Source of the DNA: Siphonodentalium dalli
Lineage: Eukaryota > Mollusca > Scaphopoda > Gadilida > Siphonodentaliidae
Assembly (NCBI GenBank): GCA_032622095.1
Contig: CP136069.1
Coordinates: forward strand, 108,652,278-108,716,277
Length of the DNA: 64,000 nucleotides
Direction: 5' to 3'
In this document: one piece after another, positions 54,721-64,000 of the stretch
Layout: each line of letters begins with the position of its first letter
Position numbering within the stretch: the first letter of the stretch is position 1
Program-made: the position numbers and the translations under genes
Notes under the pieces: generated by a model
What the model was told of the DNA's origin: nothing
What the model saw: only the letters and a program-made list of their open reading frames with translations
Databases searched by the model: none

Positions 54721-55390
54721 CATCCTCCGCCATATTGGATCATCTACACCGTTTTCTCCACCGATCTTGCACCACTGTGATATCGCAAGTTCGTGTACAT
54801 GTGTTGGTGTAATCAGTAAATAATCACGATGGCAACTGTTCTAAGTCGAGTCCCCTTTTTCCTTTACAATGACTCAATAAAGAGCGTTCACTGTTAAGCC
54901 TATTCACGATATGGTGATAATAAAGAGGGTTTGTATATGTGATGACATATTAAACCGGATTATTATCCCTCCTTCAAAAAGTTTTTATTTATAATTCAAA
55001 CGAACCACGGCGAACGTTTATATGTTTTATAATATTTTATAATATTTATATAATAATAATATTTTATATTTGTTTTTGCGTAATTGACACAAAGAGGTCG
55101 ATAATAAATGCCCAATGCCATATATACATAGATAAATTGGCAAACAGCATAAGGTGATAAATTGGTCTAAATTCAAATATGTATAAGAAGTCGAAAATTG
55201 TAGAAGCTTGAAGACGTTTTTTTTTTCCAGTTTACCGACAACCTTGAAATCAACAGGATCGAACGACACAGCGACATGACGAATGCTGACCATTCATATA
55301 CTTAACCTCATCCAGTTTTGAGTTAATGCCTTTCACAGTGGTGCAAGATCGGTGGAGAAAACGGTTGAGAGTTTCAAGATGGCGACGGAC
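54721..55390. repeat. Inverted repeat with about 60-bp arms
   Basis: catcctccgccatattggat...ccaccgatcttgcaccactg (54721-54785) mirrors cagtggtgcaagatcggtgg...tcaagatggcgacgg (55336-55390). The spacer of about 550 bp is AT-rich and has no gene recognised. Confidence 0.65.
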
Positions 55391-55404
55391 AAAAGTAGCG
55401 TAAG
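55378..55404 (+). other. Possible start codon and splice donor (mini first exon)
   Basis: caagATGGCGACGGACAAAA gives a strong initiation context, followed after 26 nt by aag|gtacgtg, a near-consensus donor. The short coding stretch would be MATDKSSV plus a split codon. Its reading phase does not join the frame of the zinc-finger exon at 57314, so linkage is unproven. It sits inside one arm of the 54721-55390 inverted repeat, which weakens the case. Confidence 0.2.
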
Positions 55405-55702
55405 GTACGTGGTTCAACTCAATTAACGTTTTCTCTCATTTAAGTAATTAATTTCACTAAGACAAAGTTGCACGAGCAGTCGAATTGTGTGTGGACTATA
55501 TTCGGCATGTTGTTCAATTGATATTAAGTATTTTAAGTGTGCTAGAAAGGTCAACATGTGGTGAAATTTGTTGTTTACCTTTTGATGTGGCGAGATTCGT
55601 GCATTTTTTTGTATAAATAGTGAATCCTACGAGATTCAGACGGAATCCTAACGGTTGTGTTTGCTAGAGGATATGAAGTTACACGAGTAATGGAATTTAT
55701 AC
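55405..55702. other. AT-rich spacer
   Basis: Nothing recognised. Confidence 0.35.
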
Positions 55703-56666
55703 TTAAGGGGGAGACGCACGTTTTGCAAAAATCACAGTAAATCCAGCCAGAAATGGCAAGTGATTTTCAACAAAGAATTTCTCTGTATCTATCTGGTGAA
55801 AAATCTTGAATTTTACATATGATAATTTTCATTATATATAGAATCAGAGCAATTATAGAGAGACAATAACAATAATGGATTTTAATACATTTGAGAGGTT
55901 GAAAATATTTGTTTCGTTTCTGTCCCTTTAGGTACCTAGAACTGCCAGACAAATTTATAATTTCAAACAACATGTCAACCATCAAATAGCTTATTGTCTT
56001 GACTCCATGCGAGGAGGCTTCATTTGTATCATAATGTTGAGTTAGCTTTTTAATTGCATATTATAGCATCATACTCCATGTATTATAATGAAGAATAAAG
56101 CAGTCACAAATATGCCAGCCCAATGAAAACAAATGTTCCAATGGGGTGCTGTCCACTCAAGCAGGGAGCAATCAACATAAATTAGGCCACAGTGTTAAGA
56201 GATATGGTGGTCAGATTTAACTTGGTTATGAACCCATGACCCAGAACTCAACTGAGCCCAATTTTTCAATGACCAACAAGCATGGCATGAAAATTCTCAA
56301 TTATAAAAAATTATTTATGGTAGTTGTCTTTCTGAATGAAAATAATCATTTAATTTCATGAATCAAGAAAATTAAGTCTCCTCTCATGATCTTCAGATAT
56401 GATATCATGTATATATGAAATGCACTTTCGACAAAAATATGTTTTACAGTAGTTCTCGGTACCTGAACACAGTGAAATTTAAAAAAAAATTCATGCCATA
56501 AAAGTAAAGTAAATGAGATTATAATAACCAAATGTCCAATGGTTCTTATGTATGGTACCACAATAATCTCTTGTACAAAATTTCACAAAGATATTCCTGA
56601 TAGATTTAGAGAAAATACATTTTGAAATACCAGGAAATTTTGGCAAAACGTGCGTCTGACCCTTAA
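55703..56666. mobile_element. TTAA-type TIR element, full length
   Basis: TTAAGGGGGAGACGCACGTT (55703) mirrors the right end reading AACGTGCGTCTGACCCTTAA (to 56666), so both ends have TTAA. It is 964 bp with no transposase. An inverted, truncated copy lies at 24748-25434. Confidence 0.82.
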
Positions 56667-57313
56667 CATCACACTTGGGACTAATTAAATTGGTAAAAAT
56701 GAAATTATTTTCCAAATTGTCAAAATGGCGGTGTAGATGAAGACAATTTACACAATAATGATGGTGTAGAGTACAATATTTATGATGGTGTAGAGTATTT
56801 TCTAAATTCAAATACATGGATGTAATTATAAGCAATCAACGTCGTTTGTTATGTCATTTCGGGCGTATACCTAATTATCAATGTCAGGTATTCTGGGCAG
56901 GCGGTATAGCCTATTTTTGGCTCTGACACCTACATTGGCCAATTCATAAATGACATCGCAATCGACGTTGATTCCACAATTATATTGCCTACGCATCACC
57001 AATTTGCATTTATGCTAGGAAAAGTCTTTTTGTTTAAACCTAATGAATTTTAAAATATTAAAGGGTCCAGATATGATCAGTTGGATTGTATTGGTCTCCG
57101 GTGATCATGGATGGACCATGCTTCTATAGTGGAATTTATCGATAGGACTATAATAGCCATATGCCTACTTTATAGAGATGACAAACATAAGAAATTATTT
57201 TTATTAAGAGTAATTTGGGACCTTATTTGGACTCTTTCGCCACGTCCCTGTATACATGTATTGAACTTTGCTCTCCGTAACCTTACTTGTTTTTTTGTTT
57301 GTTTTTTTTTCAG
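56667..57313. other. Spacer, candidate intron upstream of the zinc-finger exon
   Basis: TTAAAGGGTCCAG at 57058 looks like another TTAA-AGG terminus with no partner seen. The final stretch is a strong polypyrimidine tract ending ttttttttcag at 57313. Confidence 0.4.
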
Positions 57314-57810
57314 AATTGAAGCAATGGAAGAATCCTTCAACGAGTGGTCAATCGGACTCGGACAAGCGATTCAGACATGTGTGTGCAAAGGCATTTCCAA
57401 ATTCCTTCAACATGAAAAAGCACGAGAATACACACACAAATTCACAACCACCCCCGTGTGGTGATGGTGGCCAAAAGTTTAATGAGAAACATTTGTTGCT
57501 TGCACATCGTCACCAAATTGGAAAGTGGCACACATGTCATACATGCCGTTCTGTCTTTCTGTATTTACCAGGAAGGATACCTTAATAAATCACACGAAAG
57601 ATGTACACGACAAGGACGTCCTTCATCGATGCCGCAACTGACATGCGTCACTAACTGACAACGGACCTATAGATACAGTATTATGCGTGGAAAATCTACA
57701 AAAATTTATGTTGTTATTATGTTTTGAAGATTGGAATTTATCTTTTTAAGAGTAAATATATATGTTATGTATATATGTTATGCGTTACTGAATAAAGAGA
57801 CAGGGTCTAC
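57314..57810 (+). pseudogene. C2H2 zinc-finger terminal exon, degenerate
   Basis: It follows a polypyrimidine tract and cag acceptor at 57313. The frame beginning ELKQWKNPSTSGQ then reads KRFRHVCAKAFPNSFNMKKH followed by ENTHT, a C2H2 finger in which the first Cys and its spacing are lost. A second finger (CGDGGQKFNEKHLLLAHRH) lacks its second Cys. A third starts CHTCRSVF, but its HTKDVH continuation is in a different frame, a shift equivalent to 5 nt near 57563. C2H2 fingers normally bind DNA; this copy could not fold normally. AATAAA at 57791-57796 marks a likely 3' end. Most likely a decayed last exon; a sequencing indel is a smaller possibility. Confidence 0.55.
57791..57796 (+). terminator. 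Polyadenylation signal AATAAA
   Basis: It lies about 140 bp after the last finger-like codons in tactgAATAAAgagac, a fitting position for the 3' end of the zinc-finger exon. The surrounding DNA is AT-rich, so a chance match cannot be excluded. Confidence 0.4.
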
Positions 57811-57844
57811 GTTGTTTATACTTTGAATGGTCTTTATTAGTAGA

Positions 57845-58880
57845 GCGGTTAAGGCAGATAAAATCTGGAATCATGCACTTTTGAGTAGAAGCATGAAACT
57901 TCTCACATATCATTATGGACATATATGGATCAATTTCTGATATGGACCTATTTTCAAAAAATCAAAATGGCCGCCAAATCCAAGATGGCGCCCAAGGGGG
58001 TCACTAAATTTCCGGTTATGACCCTATCTCTAGTTATACGGCGATAACAGAAAAAATATTTGACATATGATGGTGTAGTTAATTGTTAGGTATTCGCCAT
58101 ACATATGCGCATTTAATTAAACTCATTTTGTTAGCCACCCCCCAAGATGGCCCCCAAAATATCCCAAAATGGCCGCCAAAATTTAAAAAAAATGCCGATT
58201 TTTCTTAAATTCTACACTTCTTTCTAAATTATCCCAGAAATTTTATGGGCTATATGGGAATTTCTTCTCGGAATATTGAGAGTAGTCATTTACTATCAAT
58301 TTCGAGTCATGTTGAGTATTCTGGGTTACCGCCGGACCATGTATACGTTTAAAAAAACGACTATCAAATCACCCACATAGTACATTAGTATTATTCCAAC
58401 CACGCTATGTCCGTTAAGAGCTCTGTAATGTACACAATAATAATTGTCTGGACATGCAAAAACAGTATCACATTGTTTATCCAAAATTGCTATACTTATA
58501 CAACAATTACTGCCAAAATAGCCGTCAAAATGGAAAAAATCTTGAAATTTCGTTCAAATTTACTTTTTTGGGGTTAATTCTGGGATGTTAAAGTTGTAAG
58601 ACTCACAGGCATATCTCTGAGACATACTAATTCAAGGAATTTCAGGGGTGGTCCATAAGATGTCTATAAAAATCCAAGATGTCTGCCAAAATGAGAGCGT
58701 AAATTTTACACCATTGTCATTTTTGCATACAAACGTTAAATTTTTCAACTCTGTAAGACTCCGTCATAATTATTGTGGTACACTCTAGTGACATAGGCAA
58801 TATTAAACTATGTGCTGGTAGTTAAAATAAAGATAACTGCCAAAATGACCGCCATAATAGGAATGTTTTAGTACAACCGT
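57845..58880. repeat. Long dispersed repeat, inverted relative to 62.9-64.0 kb
   Basis: Reverse complement of the units on the right: cacttttgagtagaa, tgatatggacctattttcaa, cccaagatggccccc, tttctaaattatcccagaa, atcaaatcacccacatagta and agagctctgtaatgtacac all reappear mirrored at 62900-64000. Confidence 0.8.
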
Positions 58881-59996
58881 GGAACCTCTCTGCTAAGTAA
58901 GATTGTTATATGATAACATGTCCGATTTGACTAAATCAGGTCCATGATTATGCTGTTCTGTACCTGCTATATGATATTGTGATTCTTGTACATGATAACA
59001 TATTGGCATATGCTACACCAGGCTAATGTTACATGCCACAATGTTCCTGCTTGATAATCTCAGGATGCTTATATAAGAAATATATGAAAAATATACTATC
59101 ATATGTACTGGAAGTAGTTTCACCATAAGCGGTTCATTGCATTGCTGTGACTACCTTCATAATAGTTTAACGTTATAATATGGACAGAAACAAATTATGA
59201 GGGTGTGTCTAATGTATAATAGATCAATAGAATGTGTATAATTCGAATGTACCAAGGATTACATGCCCTTGTTCAGCCAGTTTTCAGTCGGATGTGATTA
59301 AAATAGCTCTGTTGTCATTGAAAGTGAAAACCAATTATTTAAGCAATGAGTACTTCATAACACAACATCCGTGTTATTCTGTTACAAGACTAACTACATT
59401 TTTGCAGAACCATTCAAATTGTAGATGGTTGATCAGTCGAATAGCTCTATTTCATTAAATTCGAACAATGTGTCATGTCAGATGGCACATTTTCTCCACA
59501 TCATCGTACTTGAGTTGAAAATGTAACAAGGCATTTTCTTCCAAATTCGACAATATGACCATGAGTTGCTAACATACCTCTGATGATTACCACTTTGTTA
59601 GTGAGGTGCACTTAGGGCCACGTTTAGAAATACATAAGAAACGATCATGAAATTTAACAAATCCAGCTTAAAACTGACTTTTGGGGCATTATATCGATTC
59701 ATATTAGCCAACATGTTTGGTATGCATTTGTTGCATCAAATTATGGTCACTATATGACAATATTTCCACATATGTGCACTACACAGGCTCATCATACATG
59801 CCATTATGTACCTGCTACATTTGATGGTGTTTCTTATATATAATACAGGTCGGATTATACCAGACCGGGGAACATGGCTCATCGCACTTGCCACAATGAA
59901 TCTGTTGTGCTCGACCAGGACTATTATAAACCTGTTCGATATAGACTACACCAGACTGATTGTGTATGCCAGAAAATGAGAAAGCATCTGGTATAA
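58881..59996. repeat. Region with diffuse ctacaccaggctcat repeats
   Basis: Degenerate units of the type actacaccaggctcatcatacatgccacaatg.acctgc occur at about 58905-59065 and 59765-59965. They belong to the same family as the 62250-62695 array. The remainder is unassigned AT-rich DNA. Confidence 0.5.
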
Positions 59997-60620
59997 ACGA
60001 TTAGATCCATTCCCCAACCAGAGATTGGTCCAACTCTTGCAGAGATGTCTGTTGAACGTGTCGAGTTGTCACACAGTCTACAACCTCACCCAGTCATGTT
60101 CTATGAGTTTGAGATTGTATGATACCGCTGGTAAATCAATGCATTTGATTCCTTCCTCTTTGAGATAACGTTTCCCAAGCCTGGTTCAGTGTGGTCTGGT
60201 GGTATCTTCTACCAGAAAGGAATATGCACCTATAGTACCTGCAAACGGTCGCACAAACAGGTCTAGAATTCCACCCCTATAACTTTAAGCATCAATGGTG
60301 CCGTTCTGGATGATAAACATCTCTGTGCGACCGTCAAAAGCCGTCCCTTCCCACACCATAACCGAACCACCATCTTAGCGGTTATCTTCCACCACTGTGG
60401 CATCAGTGAAACTCTCATATCGCCTCCTCCAGACCAAAACACGTCTGTCAAGGAAATCTAGGCTAACTCTGTTCACAGCACGATTGACCATTGTTGCACT
60501 CTACAGTTGACACATTCCGCGCACCGCTGTACATGGTGTCATATGTGACGTGGCAGCACGATTACGACCTCCTTGAGCGTAACGAACATCGTGTTGTCTG
60601 TTTCTGTTGGCCTGTGTTGA
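59997..60620 (-). pseudogene. Tc1-like transposase pseudogene
   Basis: The minus strand carries the DDE-transposase pattern of Tc1-type elements in broken frames: a WRRRYERFTDATVVED-like block, GGGSVMVWEG near 60350, IIQNGTIDA, FVRPFAGTIGAYSF near 60220, EDTTRPH near 60195 (where the second catalytic Asp region lies; normally DNARPH), and TLQELDQSLVGEW-like at the end. Several frameshifts, stops (for example after GTIDA) and missense changes such as DNARPH to DTTRPH make it inactive. The N-terminal DNA-binding part is barely recognisable near 60500-60620. Flanking Tc1 TIRs were not identified. Confidence 0.75.
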
Positions 60621-60978
60621 AATTATGACCCCAGCCTCATTCTGGAGGGGAGCGCTGCAGTGATATGACATTCATGGTATGTGCCAGATTCACAGTTTCT
60701 TTGAGATAAAGCCATCATAAAGGTTATATGTTTGTCTTATCATTTCGTACCCGCAGATTACTGTCGTGACTTCTTTCCACAGTAATATGGGTATTGATGC
60801 GATTCCACACCTGGATGCAATGTTATTGCTGTCACCTGGCCATGCAGAAACCTACCTATGTGACATTCCAGATTGGACCATCACCACCCCTCTGGACAAA
60901 TTGTGGGTGCTTAATTCGGAAACCTTTTTAAATCAATGCCGAAGAGTTGTTGGTAATAGCCACTCATGTGACACTATA
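60621..60978. other. Unassigned spacer
   Basis: A plus-strand frame from 60766 continues into the hairpin below. Its first half has no motif I recognise. Confidence 0.3.
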
Positions 60979-61127
60979 CAGTTATCGCCTGGTGTTGAGG
61001 GAGACACGGATATTTGTCGCCCGTTTGGGGATGAATGTCTCCCGAGGGGCTTTGCCCCGAGGGAGACATTCATATCCCAAGCGGGCGACAAATATCCGTG
61101 TCTCCCGAAAAATAAAGGCGATAACTG
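60979..61127. mobile_element. Palindromic MITE-like hairpin, 149 bp
   Basis: cagttatcgcc (60979) mirrors ggcgataactg (ends 61127). The central arms gagacacggatatttgtcgc plus ccg and gggatgaatgtctccc have close reverse complements around the loop gaggggctttgccccg. A related gtcgcccg / cgggcgac hairpin lies at 61913-61932. Confidence 0.75.
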
Positions 61128-62249
61128 TTTTGTTATCCGCACTGAATAACATTGTTATTCCACCAGCTTAATCAAGTCATAAATTAACACAAGATGACAA
61201 AACATGAAGCAAGATTTGTAGCTTTGGTGACAACGGAAAAGTATTCGTAATATCTGCAATGCACATGTCGACATATTATTAACACAATATGGGCTCTAAA
61301 ATTATCATATAAAGTTCATCAGCGCATGATATACGGACATACATGTATAGGACAACGAGTCTGTGAATTTGGAGATGCATGATGCAATAAAAAGTATTGT
61401 CCCGACAACGGGTTTTAACATGACAAGATTCATCGGACATTTTTTTAACCAAAGTATAGCAATGTTAAAAAGCATAATTCTGAGCTACCCATTTGTAACA
61501 ATAGTTACATGTAAATACGCTAGATCACAAACAATAAGTGGATGTGTATCAGCTAGTGCAGGTGCCGAAAGTTACAAGCTTTCACTCTACAAGCCAAACG
61601 AAAGCAGCGACATCTCAACACAGCGTGTCAAACACGAAAACGACAACACACTGATCACAGGCAAAGGGGATTAACCTACTACCTCGCACGGAAAGTTAAA
61701 TATCGTATTTCCACGATTTATATGCAAACAATGTGGTCACACCACGGTTGGTAAAATTGTGTAAACATGTAGGTATATATGCGGAGTGTTATTTATAGTA
61801 TGTTGTAGAGGAGGTGGTGTGGTATAGCTACATGTGTATGTAGTATTCGTTGGTCAATATCCACAGTAAACTTATGACTGACGTTACGGCCAGGGCAACA
61901 AGTTAGTAGTTGTCGCCCGGCTCAGCGGGCGACAGTGTGATTTGCCCCCCGCCACGTGACAGGTTCTCGGCCTATCAAATGATAGAGAAAAGGAGAAGTG
62001 ATAACAATCTGATTTGAACACAGAAACATTGTAGACAAAATCACGAAAAACGTGGAGACCCACTTGTTCACTGGACAGATCACACCACGGTGTATTTCAA
62101 ATTGTAGCATCCTAAGACAGAACAAATGATCACGCATCTACACCATAGTCAGATACGAAAGGGCAAAATTGCATATTACTGTCTAAATATGACCAATTTA
62201 TGGGTAATCCTTAGCAAAATTTGACTAGTGTATATGATAACAGAAGTCC
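61128..62249. other. Unassigned sequence
   Basis: The 103-codon frame at 61363-61674 has no recognised domain. A small hairpin gtcgcccggctcagcgggcgac is at 61912-61933. Confidence 0.3.
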
Positions 62250-62695
62250 AATGTAGACTACACCAGGCTCATCATACATGTCATAATTCATATGTTACAC
62301 ACGATGCACGTCATTGTGATAACATGTTCGGCATAGACTACACCAATAGCATAATAACTGCCACACTTTGTCTGTTACACACGATCATTATCATTACATT
62401 TTATAACAGCTTCAGTATGAACCACACCAGGCTCACCATACATCATACAATGCACATGATACACACGGTCAGCCCCAGGGTAATTATATATCATAACAGT
62501 TCCAGCATAAACTATACCAGGGTCATCATACATGCTACACTAGTCACTACATCTGTTTACACACTATCAGATTCAGGGTCATTATATATGACAACAGGAT
62601 CGGTATTGACTACAACAGTCTCATCACACATGTCACAATTCATCTGTTACACACGATTGGGGTCATTATATATAATACGTTCGGTATAGACTATA
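62250..62695. repeat. Degenerate tandem repeat, five units of about 90 bp
   Basis: The block (t)tcggcatagactacaccag..tcatcatacatg, then cta(c)a(a/c)t.cat.tgttacacacgat, then tcattatatata(t), recurs with the gactacac anchor at about 62254, 62336, 62420, 62507, 62608 and 62686. The 153-codon frame across it (62228-62689) is a by-product of the repeat. Confidence 0.65.
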
Positions 62696-62899
62696 CTAGA
62701 TATATAAGGCCAAAATAAATAATATGTGGGTTTCCCCTTTCCCGCCCGCCCCATGTCAAACCGCATACCCACTTTCATTTTATTGGTTTTGAGAAGAAAA
62801 AAAAGTGTTCCATTTTATCCGACCGTCCAAAATCATAAAATATATCGTACTGTTCCAATTCTATCTCAAAATGAACCCAATAAATTGTAAGGAATATTC

Positions 62900-64000
62900 T
62901 CTTGTGTGCATTACAGTTTTATGAATGCACATAGTGTGTATGGAATATTAAACACTAATGCACTACTTGGGTGATTTGATGGTCGTTATTTTAAAACTAT
63001 TGTTTCACGACCAGGCTGTAACCAATAATAACGGAAATGGCTCAAAAGGTATGGGAAATGACTAATATCAATATTACGAGAGAAAATTACCATATACTCC
63101 TTAACATTTCTGGGGTAATTTAGAAAGAAGTGAAAAAAAATCTACGTTTGGTTGCCATTTTGGGATATTTTGGTGGCCATCTTGTGGGGATGGCTGACAA
63201 AATTGGTCTCATTATATGTACTTATGTATGGCGAACACCAAACAATTAACGACAACACCATATGTCAAATATTTTTTCTGTAATCGGTGTATAACTAGAG
63301 ATATGGCCATTCGGTCACCCCTTTGGCCGCCATCTTGGATTTGACGGCCATTTTGGATTTTTGAAAATAGGTCCATATCAGAAATTGATCAGCTATGGTC
63401 CTACTATATATATATGCAAAGTCTGATAGTTCTACTCAAAAGTGCATGCATATGGGCCTTACAATGTATGTCGCACAATTAGCCCAAAAATAGTAAATTT
63501 TAACGAAAATCTAGATTGGTTCCATTATGGCGGCCATTTTGGCAGCAATTTTTGTAAAAGTAGATAAATTTATGAACAACAATGCGATACCGATTTTTCA
63601 TGTCCAGAAGATAATTATTGTATACATTACAGAGCTCTTAGTGCACACAGTGTAGTTGGAATAATACTAACGTACTATGTGGGTGATTTGATGGTCATTT
63701 TAAAAAACTGTGTATAGATGGCCCGGTGGTAACCCAGAATACCCATATGATGGCTCCAAATTGATAGGAAATGACTACTGTCAATATTATGAGAAGAAAT
63801 TACCACATTACCCGTAAAATGTCTGGGATAATTTAGAAAGAAGTGAAGAATTTAAGAAAAATATAATTTTTTATTTAATTTTGGCGGCCATTTTGGGATA
63901 TTTTGGTGGCCATTTTGGGTGATGGCTAACAAAATTGGTCTCATTATATACGCATATGTACGGCGAAAACCAAACAATTAACTACACCATCATATGTCAA
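62900..64000. repeat. Two direct units (about 0.72 kb) of the 57.8-58.9 kb repeat family
   Basis: The anchors gggtgatttgatgg (62969, 63681) and caccaaacaattaac / aaccaaacaattaac (63235, 63967) show direct repetition, and the second unit runs off the window. Both are rich in ggccattttgg / ccaagatggc blocks and are inverted relative to 57845-58880. Confidence 0.75.

Noticed and set aside
55378-57660. Joining the MATDKSSV mini-exon directly to the zinc-finger exon as one gene
   Set aside because: Neither of the two possible donor positions gives the phase needed for the finger-encoding frame, and the ATG lies in an inverted-repeat arm.
60766-61149. 127-codon ORF as a protein gene
   Set aside because: The second half is the 60979-61127 hairpin and the first half has no recognised motif.
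61363-61674. 103-codon ORF
   Set aside because: No recognised domain, no splice or promoter support and ordinary length for chance in this window.
62228-62689. 153-codon open frame as a gene
   Set aside because: It coincides with the degenerate 90-bp tandem array and its protein repeats in step with the DNA units.

Overview
This window looks like non-coding, repeat-dominated DNA from an animal nuclear genome. The evidence is non-LTR retrotransposons with an AP-type endonuclease and reverse transcriptase, dozens of small inverted-repeat elements, satellite-like arrays, AT-rich intergenic sequence and a splice-acceptor-bounded zinc-finger exon. There are no operons or bacterial-style genes. 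Frequent acatgtaca-type palindromes suggest a marine invertebrate, perhaps a mollusc or other lophotrochozoan. That taxonomic guess is weak and rests on general impression only. No complete host protein-coding gene is visible.

Layout. 1-5.7 kb: the arm-bounded end of an inverted-repeat element, then a three-unit tandem repeat of about 364 bp. 5.8-8.6 kb: a cluster of palindromic MITEs of TA-type and TTAA-type. 8.85-9.8 kb: six degenerate units of about 155 bp. 11.1-13.3 kb: a decayed minus-strand coding remnant split by a 5'-truncated LINE. 14.9-15.99 kb: an element with GGGGCATGTTGGAAC termini. 15.99-22.99 kb: an apparently intact two-ORF LINE of 6.18 kb flanked by a perfect 407-bp direct repeat. 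23.4-27 kb: a TIR element, a LINE tail, a TTAA element and a Cys-rich remnant. 28-32.8 kb: AT-rich sequence with MITE fragments. 32.8-34.1 kb: a TIR element carrying a 58-codon Cys-containing ORF. 35.2-35.55 kb: a second Cys-rich locus. 36.59-47.53 kb: a composite interval bounded by matching short TIRs, with a GACGT-rich tandem array at each end (83-bp and 121-bp periods) and several giant palindromes inside. 47.5-49.1 kb: another TIR element. 49.7-52.4 kb: four tandem units of about 0.87 kb. 52.4-53.17 kb: a LINE tail. 53.7-56.7 kb: MITEs. 57.3-57.8 kb: a broken C2H2 zinc-finger terminal exon. 57.8-64 kb: inverted copies of a repeat surrounding a dead Tc1-like transposase.

The most striking object is the intact LINE with its 407-bp identical flanking repeats. 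The terminal repeat is far longer than usual LINE target-site duplications, and its zero divergence implies a very recent insertion. The remaining content is mainly nested mobile DNA. Several otherwise different elements share TTAA-AGG ends, suggesting common mobilisation by a TTAA-specific transposase that is not encoded here.
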